A DNA stretch of 64,000 bases from assembly GCA_963765555.1 (NCBI GenBank), contig CAVXWX010000003.1, positions 868,001 to 932,000 on the forward strand. Reading direction: 5' to 3'. The position numbers and the translations under genes were made by a program. Shown here piece after piece: positions 9,244 through 17,708 of this stretch (positions within the stretch are counted from its first letter, which is position 1; each line of letters starts with the position of its first letter). This DNA is from JL08 sp963765555 (GTDB lineage: Bacteria > Pseudomonadota > Alphaproteobacteria > Rhodobacterales > Rhodobacteraceae). The notes under the pieces were generated by a model, which searched no databases, was not told where the DNA came from, and saw only the letters and a list, made by a program, of their open reading frames with translations.

Positions 9244-10788
9244 CTATCGCCCCTTGAACAGACCGCCCAGAATGCCGCGCACGATGCGCCGCCCTGTTGT
9301 GCCCTTCAATTCCTTGATCACCGCCTGTGTCATCGCGCTGGTCAGGCTGTCATCGCTTTGCGTGCGCCGCGCGGTTGACCTGCTGACCCGCTTGCCCTCG
9401 TACCGGCGCGCGGTGTTGAATTCGCGCAGCTTGGGTTCCTGCTGTTCGGCCTCTGCCTCGGCCTTTTCGGCCTCTTCGGCTGCCGCAGCTGCACGTTTGG
9501 CCAGCATTTCATAGGCCGACTCGCGGTCTTTGACGGTCTTGTACTTGGCCTCCAGCTCTGAAGCTGTGATCATCGCCTGCCGCTCGCCCGTTTCCAACGG
9601 CCCGACCTGCGACGAGGGCGGGCGGATCAGCGTGCGTTGCACCACGCCCGGCACGCCCTTTTTCATCAGCATGGATGTCACCGCCTCGCCCACGCCCACC
9701 TCGCGAATGGCCTGTTCGGTCGAAAACGCCGGATTGTCGCGGTAGGTTTGCGCCGCCATGGCAAGGTTCTTGCGGTCCTTGGCAGTAAACGCACGCAAGG
9801 CATGCTGCACACGGTTGCCCAACTGGCCCAGAATATCCTCGGGCACATCTGCCGGATTTTGCGAGATGAAATAGAGCCCCACCCCCTTGGAGCGGATCAG
9901 CCGCGCAACCTGTTCCACCTTGTCCACCAGCGCCTTGGGCGCGCCGTCAAACAGCAGATGCGCCTCGTCAAAGAAAAACACCAATTTGGGTTTGTCGGGG
10001 TCGCCGACTTCGGGCAGTTCCTCGAACAGTTCCGACATCAGCCACAGCAGGAACGTGGCATAAAGCCCCGGCGACGCCATCAGCTTGTCTGCCGCCAGAA
10101 TGTTGATCATGCCCGCGCCCGTCTGTATCGGTGCGCATCATATCCGCACAGGTCCAGTGCCGGTTCCCCGAACAATTGCGCACCGCCCTGATTTTCCAGC
10201 ACCAGCAACTGGCGCTGGATAGCCCCGACCGAGGCTACCGAAATATTGCCATAGCGCAGCGACAATCTCGTTTTTCTGTTCGCCAATCCAGACCAGCAAG
10301 GCTTGCAGGTCTTTCAGGTCCAGCAGCGGAAGCCCCTGTTCATCCGCCAGACGGAAGGCGATGTTCAAGATACCTTCCTGCGCGTCTGTCAGATCCAGCA
10401 GGCGCGCCAGCAGCAACGGCCCCATTTCCGCAACCGTGGTGCGCACCGGATGCCCCTGCTCGCCCAGCAAATCCCAGAACGTGACCGGAAACGCGCTATA
10501 GGCATAATCGTCAAACCCGATTTTGGCGGCGCGTTCGGTAAAGGGCGTGTGCAGTTTGCCGGTGTCCGACCCCGATTTGGCCAGCCCCGACAGATCGCCT
10601 TTGACATCCGACAGGAACACCGGAACGCCTGCAGCCGAAAACCCTTCTGCCAGAATTTGCAGTGTGATCGTCTTGCCGGTGCCGGTGGCCCCCGCGATCA
10701 TGCCGTGCCGGTTGGCATACCCCAGATTAAGGGTCTGGCGCTCGCCATAGTCCGGTCCGCCACCACCAATAAAAATGCCTGTATCCAC
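9244..10788 (-). CDS. HerA-like ATPase (helicase HerA C-terminal/DUF853, YjgR type), frameshifted
   Basis: Cytoplasmic P-loop ATPase of the HerA/FtsK superfamily; the YjgR branch has no settled role. The GTG start at 10788 opens GIFIGGGG, then Walker A GATGTGKTITLQ (about residue 32) and FLSDVKGDLSGLA. The later part has KLVFFFDEAHLLF (Walker B), KVEQVARLIRSKGVG and YFISQNPADVP. The frame changes three times, near 10257, 10140 and 10107. In each case one extra base explains it, and removing all three gives RYGNISVASVGAIQRQ, MMRTDTDGRG and MINILAADKL in one frame, a protein of about 513 residues. The Ala/Glu-rich C-terminal helix (about residues 430-455) is probably a coiled coil. Confidence 0.87.
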
Positions 10789-10839
10789 CCGTCAAATCCT
10801 CTTGGTTGCCTGTCTTTGCGCCCCGACCATACAAAGTTA

Positions 10840-10947
10840 ACCTTTGAGGGCCATAGTCATTTTTGCTTCCGGCCCGGTGTCCTCCCGGTGTTCGGGGGCA
10901 AATTCCTCCCTGTTAGACTGGCCGTGCCTTCGGGTACGGCCTTTTTT
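10840..10947 (+). ncRNA. Candidate small RNA with two CCTCCC motifs, ending in an intrinsic terminator
   Basis: The plus strand ends in a UUCG-capped hairpin (10921-10940) plus six T residues and contains no credible ORF. Two CCTCCC motifs (about 10881-10886 and 10905-10910) resemble the anti-Shine-Dalgarno loops of the alphaproteobacterial Cuckoo/CcsR-type small RNAs. The 5' end is not defined: a weak TTGCCT / TACAAA promoter may lie around 10806-10835. The call rests on the terminator without an upstream gene and on the motifs. Confidence 0.35.
10921..10947 (+). terminator. Rho-independent terminator
   Basis: GCCGTGCC-TTCG-GGTACGGC stem-loop followed by C and six T residues, plus strand, with no ORF upstream on that strand. 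Confidence 0.75.
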
Positions 10948-11001
10948 CGTCAGTTTCCGTCCGGAATCCGGTCAGTTGGGTGGGAAATCTCAGGTTTACT
11001 G

Positions 11002-11030
11002 TTGACCGATGCCAAACGCTTTCATAACGT
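11002..11030 (+). promoter_or_regulatory. Candidate sigma-70 promoter
   Basis: TTGACC (11002-11007), exactly 17 bases, then TAACGT (11025-11030). It points toward the terminator at 11079-11103 and not toward any gene. Confidence 0.45.
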
Positions 11031-11036
11031 CTGCGC

Positions 11037-11103
11037 AATAATAAGTCGGCCAGTCCGACGGGGAGCACTAATTGAAAAGAGGGCTGGTTTCAGCCCTCTT
11101 TTT
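11037..11103 (+). ncRNA. Candidate second small RNA of about 70 nt
   Basis: Transcription from the promoter at 11002-11030 would start near 11037 and stop at the hairpin/T-run at 11079-11103. The RNA would carry a small hairpin (GTCGG-CCAG-TCCGAC, about 11045-11059) and a GGGGAG sequence. A reading frame beginning TTG at 11072 would run antisense through the neighbouring enzyme gene and is not believed. Confidence 0.35.
11079..11103. terminator. Bidirectional intrinsic terminator
   Basis: A perfect 8-bp stem (GAGGGCTG with CAGCCCTC, loop GTTT) has a T-run on the plus side and TTTT on the minus side. It can end the candidate small RNA and, 45 bases past its stop, the minus-strand cysteine-synthase-fold gene. 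Confidence 0.75.
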
Positions 11104-11149
11104 ATTTTGCCCGGTTTGGCAGGTCTGCGCATGTTCTGAAACGAGACTG

Positions 11150-12241
11150 TCAGCCACCCGCACCCAGCCATTGATCAAGTGTCGCGTTGTAGTCCTTGAT
11201 ATCGCCGAATGTTTTTTGCACCCATTCGGAATTGTAATAAGTATCCAGATAGCGCTCTCCGCCGTCACACATCAGCGTGACGATGGATCCTGTCTGCCCC
11301 TTTTCCAGCATGGATGCCGCAACCGACAGCGCCCCCCACACATTCGTTCCCGTCGACACGCCGGGTTTGCGGCCCATCAATTGATCCAGCCAAAGCATTG
11401 TTGCCACACTGGCCCCGTCCGGCACTTTCACCATCTCGTCGATCACGTCACGCTGGAACGATTTTTCCACCCTTGGCCGTCCGATGCCTTCGATCCGGCT
11501 GGAACAGTTCTGGGTCAGGTCGGGATCGTTCTGCACGAAGCTGTCATAGAACACCGAGTTTTCCGGATCGACGACCAGCAATTGCGTATCAAACCCCTTG
11601 TAGCGGATATAGCGCCCCAGCGTGGCCGATGTGCCGCCTGTGCCCGCGCTCATCACCACTGTATGCGGGATCGGGTGGGGTTCGCGCTGCATCTGGGCAA
11701 AGATGCTTTCGGCAATATTGTTGTTGCCGCGCCAATCCGTCGCGCGTTCTGCATAGGTGAACTGATCAAAGAAATATCCGCCGGTCTTTTCCGCCAATGC
11801 CACAGCAGCGGCATGCATTTGCGGCGCAGAGTCCACAAAATGGCATTGCCCGCCATATAACGTGATCTTGTCTATTTTGCTTTGGGCGGTACTGCGCGGC
11901 ATGACGGCAAAGAACGGCAGGCCCAGCATTTGGGCGAAATAAGCCTCCGACACGGCCGTACTGCCCGAGGATGCCTCGATCACCGGCGTGTTTTCGGACA
12001 GCTTGCCATTGCACAGCGCATACAGGAACAGCGACCGCGCCAACCGGTGTTTCAGGCTGCCTGTCGGATGGGTGCTTTCGTCTTTCAGATAGATATCAAT
12101 GCCGCGCAATCGCGGGATCGTCAGTTTGAACAGATGTGTGTCTGCCGATCGTTGAAAATCAGCTTCGATTTTGCCGATCGCCTCGGATATCCAACGGCCC
12201 ATTGCATCTGCCTTTGTGCTGACTGCGTTCGCCCCCGTCAT
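11150..12241 (-). CDS. PLP-dependent cysteine synthase-family protein (Cds1-like)
   Basis: Fold-type II PLP enzyme of about 363 residues. The Lys of KDESTHPTGSLKHRLAR should hold PLP; VIEASSGSTAVSEAYFAQ and SAGTGGTSATLGRYIR form the substrate and phosphate loops. The overall pattern (RIEADFQRSADTHL, FVDSAPQMHAAA) resembles mycobacterial Cds1-type L-cysteine desulfhydrase more than CysK or CysM, so it may release sulfide from cysteine rather than make cysteine. This is an inference from family resemblance. The ATG at 12241 is chosen; an in-frame GTG at 12265 is possible, and neither has a clear ribosome binding site. Confidence 0.85.
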   Translation of the reverse strand: MTGANAVSTKADAMGRWISEAIGKIEADFQRSADTHLFKLTIPRLRGIDIYLKDESTHPTGSLKHRLARSLFLYALCNGKLSENTPVIEASSGSTAVSEAYFAQMLGLPFFAVMPRSTAQSKIDKITLYGGQCHFVDSAPQMHAAAVALAEKTGGYFFDQFTYAERATDWRGNNNIAESIFAQMQREPHPIPHTVVMSAGTGGTSATLGRYIRYKGFDTQLLVVDPENSVFYDSFVQNDPDLTQNCSSRIEGIGRPRVEKSFQRDVIDEMVKVPDGASVATMLWLDQLMGRKPGVSTGTNVWGALSVAASMLEKGQTGSIVTLMCDGGERYLDTYYNSEWVQKTFGDIKDYNATLDQWLGAGG

Positions 12242-12425
12242 ATCACGGCGCGCGTCCAAGTCCACAGAACCGCAAGATCAGGGCAGATCAGGGTCACACG
12301 CCCGCCTCACGAAAAATTTGGCGACAAATCGCCCTGATCCTTTCGCGCGCCCCGATAAGGCACTGACATCCGCATTTGGCCATGCTAAGCCGCACCAAAT
12401 CAGTCACGACAAGGATTTGGAGCCA

Positions 12426-13064
12426 ATGCCTCGTTATCTATCCGCCCTGCCCGCCGCGTTGATCATGGCCTTGGCCCTGCCAGCCTTTGCGCAAGACACC
12501 ACAACAACGCAGGAACCTGCCGCAGAACCCGCAGCCGAGGGCGAAGCGAAACCGGAAAGCAACGTCGAAGACGCACTTTCCATGGGCGAAAACGTGGACG
12601 GCACGCCGACATTGGGCCAACCCTATACGGCCAAAACGATCGGCGCATGGGAAATGCGCTGCATCAAGACCGAAGACGAAACAGACCCCTGCCAGATGTA
12701 TCAATTGCTGGATGATGGTCAGGGATCGCCCGTCGCAGAATTTTCCATGTTCCGTCTGCCCGAAGGCGGTCAGGCAATGGCCGGCGCGACCGTGATTGTG
12801 CCGCTTGAAACCGCCTTGGCCCAGCAGCTGACCATTTCTGTCGATGGAGCCAAGGGCAAACGGTATCCTTATGCGTTCTGTAACGCGGTTGGCTGCTATT
12901 CGCGCATCGGCCTGACACAGGAAGATATTGATGCGTTCAAACGCGGAAACGAGGCCAAATTGACAATCGTTCCAGCGCTTGCCCCCGACCAGCCTGTGAT
13001 TGTGACATTGTCGCTGGAAGGGTTCACCGCCAGCTATGACGAGGTTTCGGTGATCTCTCCCTGA
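12426..13064 (+). CDS. Invasion-associated locus B (IalB)-like secreted protein
   Basis: A 212-residue exported protein. The start at 12426 follows TTGGAG and opens a signal peptide ending LPAFAQD. An Ala/Pro/Glu-rich linker (about residues 20-45) follows, then the IalB domain: GAWEMRCIKTEDETDPCQMYQLL, IVPLETALAQQL and FCNAVGCYSRIGL. The Cys pairs are probably disulphides. IalB proteins were named in Bartonella but are widespread in free-living Alphaproteobacteria with no defined role. The frame stays open upstream to 12171, antisense to the neighbouring enzyme; the signal peptide fixes the start. Confidence 0.85.
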   Translation: MPRYLSALPAALIMALALPAFAQDTTTTQEPAAEPAAEGEAKPESNVEDALSMGENVDGTPTLGQPYTAKTIGAWEMRCIKTEDETDPCQMYQLLDDGQGSPVAEFSMFRLPEGGQAMAGATVIVPLETALAQQLTISVDGAKGKRYPYAFCNAVGCYSRIGLTQEDIDAFKRGNEAKLTIVPALAPDQPVIVTLSLEGFTASYDEVSVISP

Positions 13065-13092
13065 TCGGGAGCGCACAGAAAAAAAGCTTTGA

Positions 13093-13130
13093 CCGCCGTC
13101 CCGAACCATTCGGGGCGGCGGTTTGCGTTT
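13093..13130 (+). terminator. Intrinsic terminator after the IalB-like gene
   Basis: CCGCCGTCCCGAA and TTCGGGGCGGCGG form a long GC-rich stem (13093-13121) followed by TTTGCGTTT, between two convergent genes. Confidence 0.65.
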
Positions 13131-14337
13131 AAACCCGGCGCAATGCCAGAACCGCGTTCATACCACCAAATGCAAACGCATTGGACAGCGCGACATCGAC
13201 TTTGGCCTCGCGCGCGGTGTTGGGCACCACATCCAGTGCGCATTCAGGGTCCGGTTCTTCATAGCCGATGGTCGGGGCGATGATGCCGTCGCGCAGCGCC
13301 ATGATACAGGCCAGCAATTCCACCGCGCCCGTGCCACCGATCAGATGGCCGTGCATCGATTTCGTCGAACTGATCATCAGATTGTCGGCATAAGGCCCGA
13401 ATACATCGGCCACAGCCGCACATTCGGTTTTGTCATTCGCCGCCGTACCGGTGCCGTGGGCGTTGATATATCCCACCGCATCGCGGTTGATCCCTGCATC
13501 ATGCAATGCGCCCGACATGGCCCGCGCCGCGCCCTGTTTGGACGGCATCACGATATCGGCGGCGTCCGATGTCATGGCAAATCCGGCGACTTCGCACAGA
13601 ATATCCGCGCCCCGTGCCGCCGCGTGTTCATAATCCTCGAACACGAACACACCTGCGCCTTCGCCCTGCACCATGCCATTGCGATTGGCCGAAAACGGGC
13701 GGCAGGCATCTTTTGACATCACGCGCAGCCCTTCCCATGCCTTGACCCCGCCAAAGCACAACATGGATTCCGATCCCCCCGTCACCATCACCGGTGACAT
13801 GCCATAGCGCACCATCTGAAACGCCTGCGCCATCGCATGGTTTGACGACGCGCACGCCGTGGACACGGTAAAAGACGGCCCCTTGAGGTTATATTCCATC
13901 GACACGTGGCTTGCGGCGGCATTGTTCATCAGTTTGGGCACAACGAACGGATGCACGCGGTTTTTGCCGTCTTCGTAAACACTGCGGTAATTATCGTCCC
14001 ATGTGCTGACACCGCCGCCTGCGGTGCCCAACACAACGCCGGATTTGGCCGCCAGTTCGCCGGTGAACACCAGCCCCGATTGCGCCACGGCCTCTTTCGC
14101 GGCGCACAGGGTAAACTGCGTGAACCGGTCATACAGCGACATCTGCTGACGGTTGAACAGGCCTTCGGTTTCAAAGCCGCGCACCTGCCCGCCAATCTGG
14201 ATCGAAAGCCGGTCAACATCGCGCATGTCCAGCGGGCCGATCCCGCACCGGCCATCGCGCATGCCCGCCAGTGTTTCCGGCACAGAGTGACCAAGCGCAT
14301 TGATTGTGCCTGCACCGGTGATCACGACGCGTTTCAT
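13129..14337 (-). CDS. Beta-ketoacyl-ACP synthase (FabF/KAS II-like)
   Basis: Elongating condensing enzyme of 402 residues. The catalytic Cys lies in VSTACASSNHAMAQA (about residue 165). The two active-site His are in NAHGTGTAANDKTE and KSMHGHLIGGTGAVE, and a GGMNAVLAL tail closes the fold. The start at 14337 (MKRVVITGAG) is the family N-terminus. It lies 25 bases after a gene for a small acyl carrier protein and near lpxD. This paralogue therefore probably builds a dedicated acyl chain, perhaps for lipid A, rather than serving bulk fatty acid synthesis. Confidence 0.92.
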   Translation of the reverse strand: MKRVVITGAGTINALGHSVPETLAGMRDGRCGIGPLDMRDVDRLSIQIGGQVRGFETEGLFNRQQMSLYDRFTQFTLCAAKEAVAQSGLVFTGELAAKSGVVLGTAGGGVSTWDDNYRSVYEDGKNRVHPFVVPKLMNNAAASHVSMEYNLKGPSFTVSTACASSNHAMAQAFQMVRYGMSPVMVTGGSESMLCFGGVKAWEGLRVMSKDACRPFSANRNGMVQGEGAGVFVFEDYEHAAARGADILCEVAGFAMTSDAADIVMPSKQGAARAMSGALHDAGINRDAVGYINAHGTGTAANDKTECAAVADVFGPYADNLMISSTKSMHGHLIGGTGAVELLACIMALRDGIIAPTIGYEEPDPECALDVVPNTAREAKVDVALSNAFAFGGMNAVLALRRV

Positions 14338-14362
14338 AACGATGCTTTCAACCCTGCCTTGG

Positions 14363-14620
14363 TCACGATTGTTCCGCCACAAGGGTTTCGACACCACGGA
14401 TGATCGCCGCCACGGTCGAAATATCAAAATCGCTGGCCTTGGGTTCATTGGCATTGAACGGAACGTTGATGTCAAACGCCTCTTCCAGAGCGAAAATGCT
14501 TTCGACCAATCCCAGTGAATCGATCCCAAGATCTTCCAGCGTGCTGTCTGGCGTCACATCGGACGGGTCCAGCACGGCCTGTTCGGCAATGATGGCGATA
14601 ACTTTCTCCGAAATACTCAT
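14363..14620 (-). CDS. Acyl carrier protein (specialised paralogue)
   Basis: An 85-residue acyl carrier protein. The phosphopantetheine-attachment Ser sits in LGIDSLGLVESIFALEE (about residue 35), where housekeeping AcpP has DSLD. The Asp to Gly change and the AFDINVPFN continuation resemble special-purpose carriers of the NodF/AcpXL kind. The start at 14620 follows AAAGGA; the frame stays open to 14662. It lies between lpxD and the ketoacyl synthase on the same strand, suggesting a unit for one acyl product. Confidence 0.85.
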   Translation of the reverse strand: MSISEKVIAIIAEQAVLDPSDVTPDSTLEDLGIDSLGLVESIFALEEAFDINVPFNANEPKASDFDISTVAAIIRGVETLVAEQS

Positions 14621-14654
14621 ACGCAGGTCCTTTGTATGGGTGTCCTTGTGTGAC

Positions 14655-15749
14655 TTAGTCACTGGAACCGGACTTGAAAACCGCTTTCTTTAGCGCCGCA
14701 ACGTCAGCAAACAGCCGTGGCAGGCGGCGGAAACCCTTGTAGGATTCCATGTGGTTTTCCATCTTGATCGCGGGATAGCCCAGCATTACGCGGCCCGCAG
14801 GCACGTTTGACATCAGTTTGGTGCCACCGCCCGTGATCACGTTATCGCCGACAAATATGTTGTCGGACACGCCGCTTTGCCCGGCCAGTACCACGTTGTT
14901 GCCGATGCGCGCAGACCCGGCCAGCCCGACCTGCCCGCAGATCAGACAATCGCGCCCGATCTCGTCATTGTGGCCGATCTGGACAAGGTTATCGATCTTG
15001 GTGCGGTCGCCAATGGTGGTATCGCGAATGGTGCCGCGATCAATGCAGGTGTTTGATCCGATTTCCACATCGTCACCGATCCGGACCGATCCCAGCGAAT
15101 GGATGCGCGCCCAGCTTTGCGGTTTGCGCTCTGCCTCGGCCCCCAGATTTTCGCGTGCCACTTCGACGTCAGACCGTTCGGGCGTCACAAAGGAAAACCC
15201 GTCGCCGCCGATGCGCGCGCCCGGTTGGGCGACGAACCGGTCACCGATCACGACACGGGCGGCAATGCTGACGGATTCGCGCAAGAACGCATCACAGCCC
15301 AACACTGCATCGGCCCCGATATAGCAATGCGGCCCGATCACCGCGCCCGCACCCACACGCGCGCCCGGCCCGATCACACTGAACGCACCAAGGCACAGAT
15401 CATCTGCCACCTGCGCCGCCGGATCAACAAAGGCCGTTGGATGGATCCCCTGCCCAAAGCCCTGCCCGCGGTCCAGCATGCGCGTCAGGCCCGACATGGC
15501 AAAGCGCGGGCGCGGCGCAACAATCGCCGCCTTCAACCCAAGTGCGCGCCAATCGGCCCCGTCCCACAACATGGCCGCGCGGGCGCGGCCTTTTGTCAGT
15601 CCGGACGCATATTTTTCATTGGTGGCCAGCGCCAGTTCGTCCGGTCCGGCATCGGCAGGCTCGGCCGCCCCCGTAATGCGCAAATCCGTCGCGCCAAAGG
15701 CCTGCGCGCCCAAGGCATCCGCAATTTCCTGAACAGTGTACTGCATCAT
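14655..15749 (-). CDS. lpxD: UDP-3-O-acylglucosamine N-acyltransferase
   Basis: Third enzyme of lipid A synthesis: adds the N-linked 3-hydroxyacyl chain to UDP-3-O-acylglucosamine from acyl-ACP. The 364-residue protein has the N-terminal uridine-binding domain (residues about 1-100), then a left-handed beta helix of hexapeptide repeats such as GARVGAGAVIGPH and IGSNTCIDRGTIRDTTIG, with the catalytic His in QIGHNDEIG. GEAGGG-like landmarks GQVGLAGSARIGNN and GQSGVSDNIFVGDN follow. The 5' end has GAGG before ATGATG. It is not next to lpxA, lpxB or fabZ, unlike the classical cluster, but adjoins an acyl carrier protein gene. Confidence 0.93.
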   Translation of the reverse strand: MMQYTVQEIADALGAQAFGATDLRITGAAEPADAGPDELALATNEKYASGLTKGRARAAMLWDGADWRALGLKAAIVAPRPRFAMSGLTRMLDRGQGFGQGIHPTAFVDPAAQVADDLCLGAFSVIGPGARVGAGAVIGPHCYIGADAVLGCDAFLRESVSIAARVVIGDRFVAQPGARIGGDGFSFVTPERSDVEVARENLGAEAERKPQSWARIHSLGSVRIGDDVEIGSNTCIDRGTIRDTTIGDRTKIDNLVQIGHNDEIGRDCLICGQVGLAGSARIGNNVVLAGQSGVSDNIFVGDNVITGGGTKLMSNVPAGRVMLGYPAIKMENHMESYKGFRRLPRLFADVAALKKAVFKSGSSD

Positions 15750-15775
15750 CCGGCCCTCACGTTTGGGCCCAGTGA

Positions 15776-17389
15776 TTACCCCTGAACGCCCCGCAGCGCC
15801 ACCCCTGCTGATTGCAGCGCATCCCAGATTTTCGCATCCCGCCCGTAGATGTCACGGCGATACTGGATGGCGCCCTTGGCATCCGAAAATGCAGTGCGGT
15901 AAATGATGTGAACCGGCACAGGTTCCTTCAGATCAACCTGAATTTCCTTGCCTGTGTCCAGCTGGGATTTGAAGAACCCTTGCGGGTCGGGTGTTTGCTT
16001 GGCCAACAACGTGTAGGCAAAATCAAACGGGTCGGCCAACCGGATACAGCCATGCGAATAGGCCCGCACCTCGCGACCGAACAGGTTCTTGGCAGGCGTG
16101 TCATGCAGATAGATGTTGTAGGGGTTGGGGAACATGAACTTGACCAGCCCCAGCGCATTGCTTTGGCTGGGCGGCTGGCGCATCGCAAACGGAAAGCTGC
16201 GGGCGGTAAACTGGCTAAAGTCCGTTGCTTGACGGTTCACCCGGCGGCCCCGGCTGTCGGTGATTTCGATATGTCCCACCGCATTCGGGTTTTGCTGCAA
16301 TTGCGGCAGGTATTCCTTGGTCACGATCGAACGGGGCACGTACCAGCTTGGGTTGATCACCATGAATTCCATCACATCCGAAAACTCGGGGCTGCGGCGG
16401 TCATTGGAATTTTTGCCGATCACGGATCGCGTTTCGAACGTCAGTTTACCACTGTCGTAAATCTTGGCGGAAAAATCGGTGAGGTTGACCAGAATGTGGC
16501 GTTCCCCGCGGTCCCGCGGCAACCAGCGTTCCCGCTCCATCGCGACCATCACGGATTCCAGACGCTCTTGCATCGAGCGGTTGATTTCGGCCAGCGTGTC
16601 ACCGCCAACGACCCCGTCGGGCGTCAGGCCGTGGGCCGTTTGAAAGGCCAGAACCGCCGTCTGAACATCGCCGTCAAAGCTTCGGGTGGTTGTCCGCCCA
16701 AGATAGCCCTGCGCGATCAGACGGTTGCGCAAGGCCACGACCGCCTCGCCGGTTTGACCGAACTCCAGCTTTTTGCCCGGCACTGTGGGGCCCCATCCGC
16801 CGCGTGCCAGTTCCCGCTCAAGACGCAGCTTTTCCTTCATCAAGGCAAGGTATTCTGGCGATCGCGGTGGCAGGTCGCGCAAATAGGCGCGCGGATCGGC
16901 GTTCGAAAACTCCTTTAGAAACGTGATGCGATCCTGATAGGGAACCGTCCGCACCAAACCCGGATCAATGGCAGAGGGCACCACCACGCCGGTCTGGATA
17001 TCACGGGCATAGGCCAGAAAACGTTTGCTGAATTCGACTTCCAACAGACCCAGATCACGGGCACTGCGCGCCGTTTTTGTCTGCGCAATCAATTCTTTGG
17101 TGTCATAGCGTGCAGCGGGCAATCCGTGTTCGGCGGCATGGGCCAGCGCTTGCATCAGTTCTACGCGGCGGGCGCGATCCTGTGCACTGTCCCCTGTCCA
17201 GATCGGCGTATAGCCGTTGGATTGGTAAAAGGCCGCGATGTCCTTGTCGCGCGATGCGGCCTCGGCCACGGCCTGTTTGAACGCTGTTACCTGCGCCGCC
17301 ACCGGGCGGGCCATACCCAACACAACCACAAGGGACAAAAGGCAAAACGAAAAAAGTGAAACTCGGACCGTTCGGTGCACCAAATACAT
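15776..17389 (-). CDS. Murein L,D-transpeptidase (YkuD/YcbB type)
   Basis: Periplasmic cell-wall cross-linking enzyme, 537 residues. The N-terminal signal or anchor (LFSFCLLSLVVVLGMA) ends near PVAAQ. A scaffold-type domain follows, then a peptidoglycan-binding domain (LEFGQTGEAVVALRNRLIAQ, about residues 205-275) and the YkuD catalytic domain. The nucleophile Cys is in SHGCIRLADP (about residue 448), with the paired His in NIYLHDTPAKNLF. Such enzymes make 3-3 cross-links and resist most beta-lactams. It is divergent from a DUF882 (M15-like) gene, another putative wall protein. Confidence 0.92.
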   Translation of the reverse strand: MYLVHRTVRVSLFSFCLLSLVVVLGMARPVAAQVTAFKQAVAEAASRDKDIAAFYQSNGYTPIWTGDSAQDRARRVELMQALAHAAEHGLPAARYDTKELIAQTKTARSARDLGLLEVEFSKRFLAYARDIQTGVVVPSAIDPGLVRTVPYQDRITFLKEFSNADPRAYLRDLPPRSPEYLALMKEKLRLERELARGGWGPTVPGKKLEFGQTGEAVVALRNRLIAQGYLGRTTTRSFDGDVQTAVLAFQTAHGLTPDGVVGGDTLAEINRSMQERLESVMVAMERERWLPRDRGERHILVNLTDFSAKIYDSGKLTFETRSVIGKNSNDRRSPEFSDVMEFMVINPSWYVPRSIVTKEYLPQLQQNPNAVGHIEITDSRGRRVNRQATDFSQFTARSFPFAMRQPPSQSNALGLVKFMFPNPYNIYLHDTPAKNLFGREVRAYSHGCIRLADPFDFAYTLLAKQTPDPQGFFKSQLDTGKEIQVDLKEPVPVHIIYRTAFSDAKGAIQYRRDIYGRDAKIWDALQSAGVALRGVQG

Positions 17390-17708
17390 TGTTATCCTCT
17401 TGTTTGATCGCGCTGTTCCCTCATGTCACGCAAGGTTGGCGGGCATGTCCATTCACATTTGCGCGGGGTCGAAAAGCAAGTTGACGCTGGTGCAACCTTG
17501 CATCGTATTCCCGGCGGCCGCGCGAGCGCACAATCCGGTTTGCGCAAGATCCCGCCGAAACACCGCTATTATGACAAATCGAAACAATCCGTGCTTGGTT
17601 CGCGAATCTTCGTATGCAATAACGACAATGCATCTGGGGATAGATGGAATGTCCGTGTAACATCACGGGCTGGCAGGAACAAAAATATGTGCGGGACACA
17701 GCAGTAAG
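17390..17708. other. Divergent intergenic region, 319 bases
   Basis: Separates two outward-facing cell-wall genes, so it should hold both promoters. A TATTAT hexamer at about 17563 could be a minus-10 element for the DUF882 gene, but no matching minus-35 element is clear. No gene or RNA is seen. Confidence 0.35.

Larger units (their letters stand above)
10789..11149. other. Gene-free stretch with two intrinsic terminators
   Basis: About 360 bases lie between the 5' end of the HerA-like gene and the 3' end of the cysteine-synthase-fold gene, and no protein gene is convincing. Two strong plus-strand hairpin/T-run terminators occur (10921-10947 and 11079-11103). The second is preceded by a good promoter-like sequence. 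Confidence 0.6.

Noticed and set aside
10840..10947. Signal-recognition-particle RNA or tmRNA
   Set aside because: The conserved GGAAGCAGC loop and tRNA-like ends are absent on both strands.
11072..11860. Plus-strand frame of 262 codons beginning TTG after GGGGAG
   Set aside because: It runs antisense through the cysteine-synthase-fold gene and its first codons form the terminator hairpin; its composition shows no protein family.
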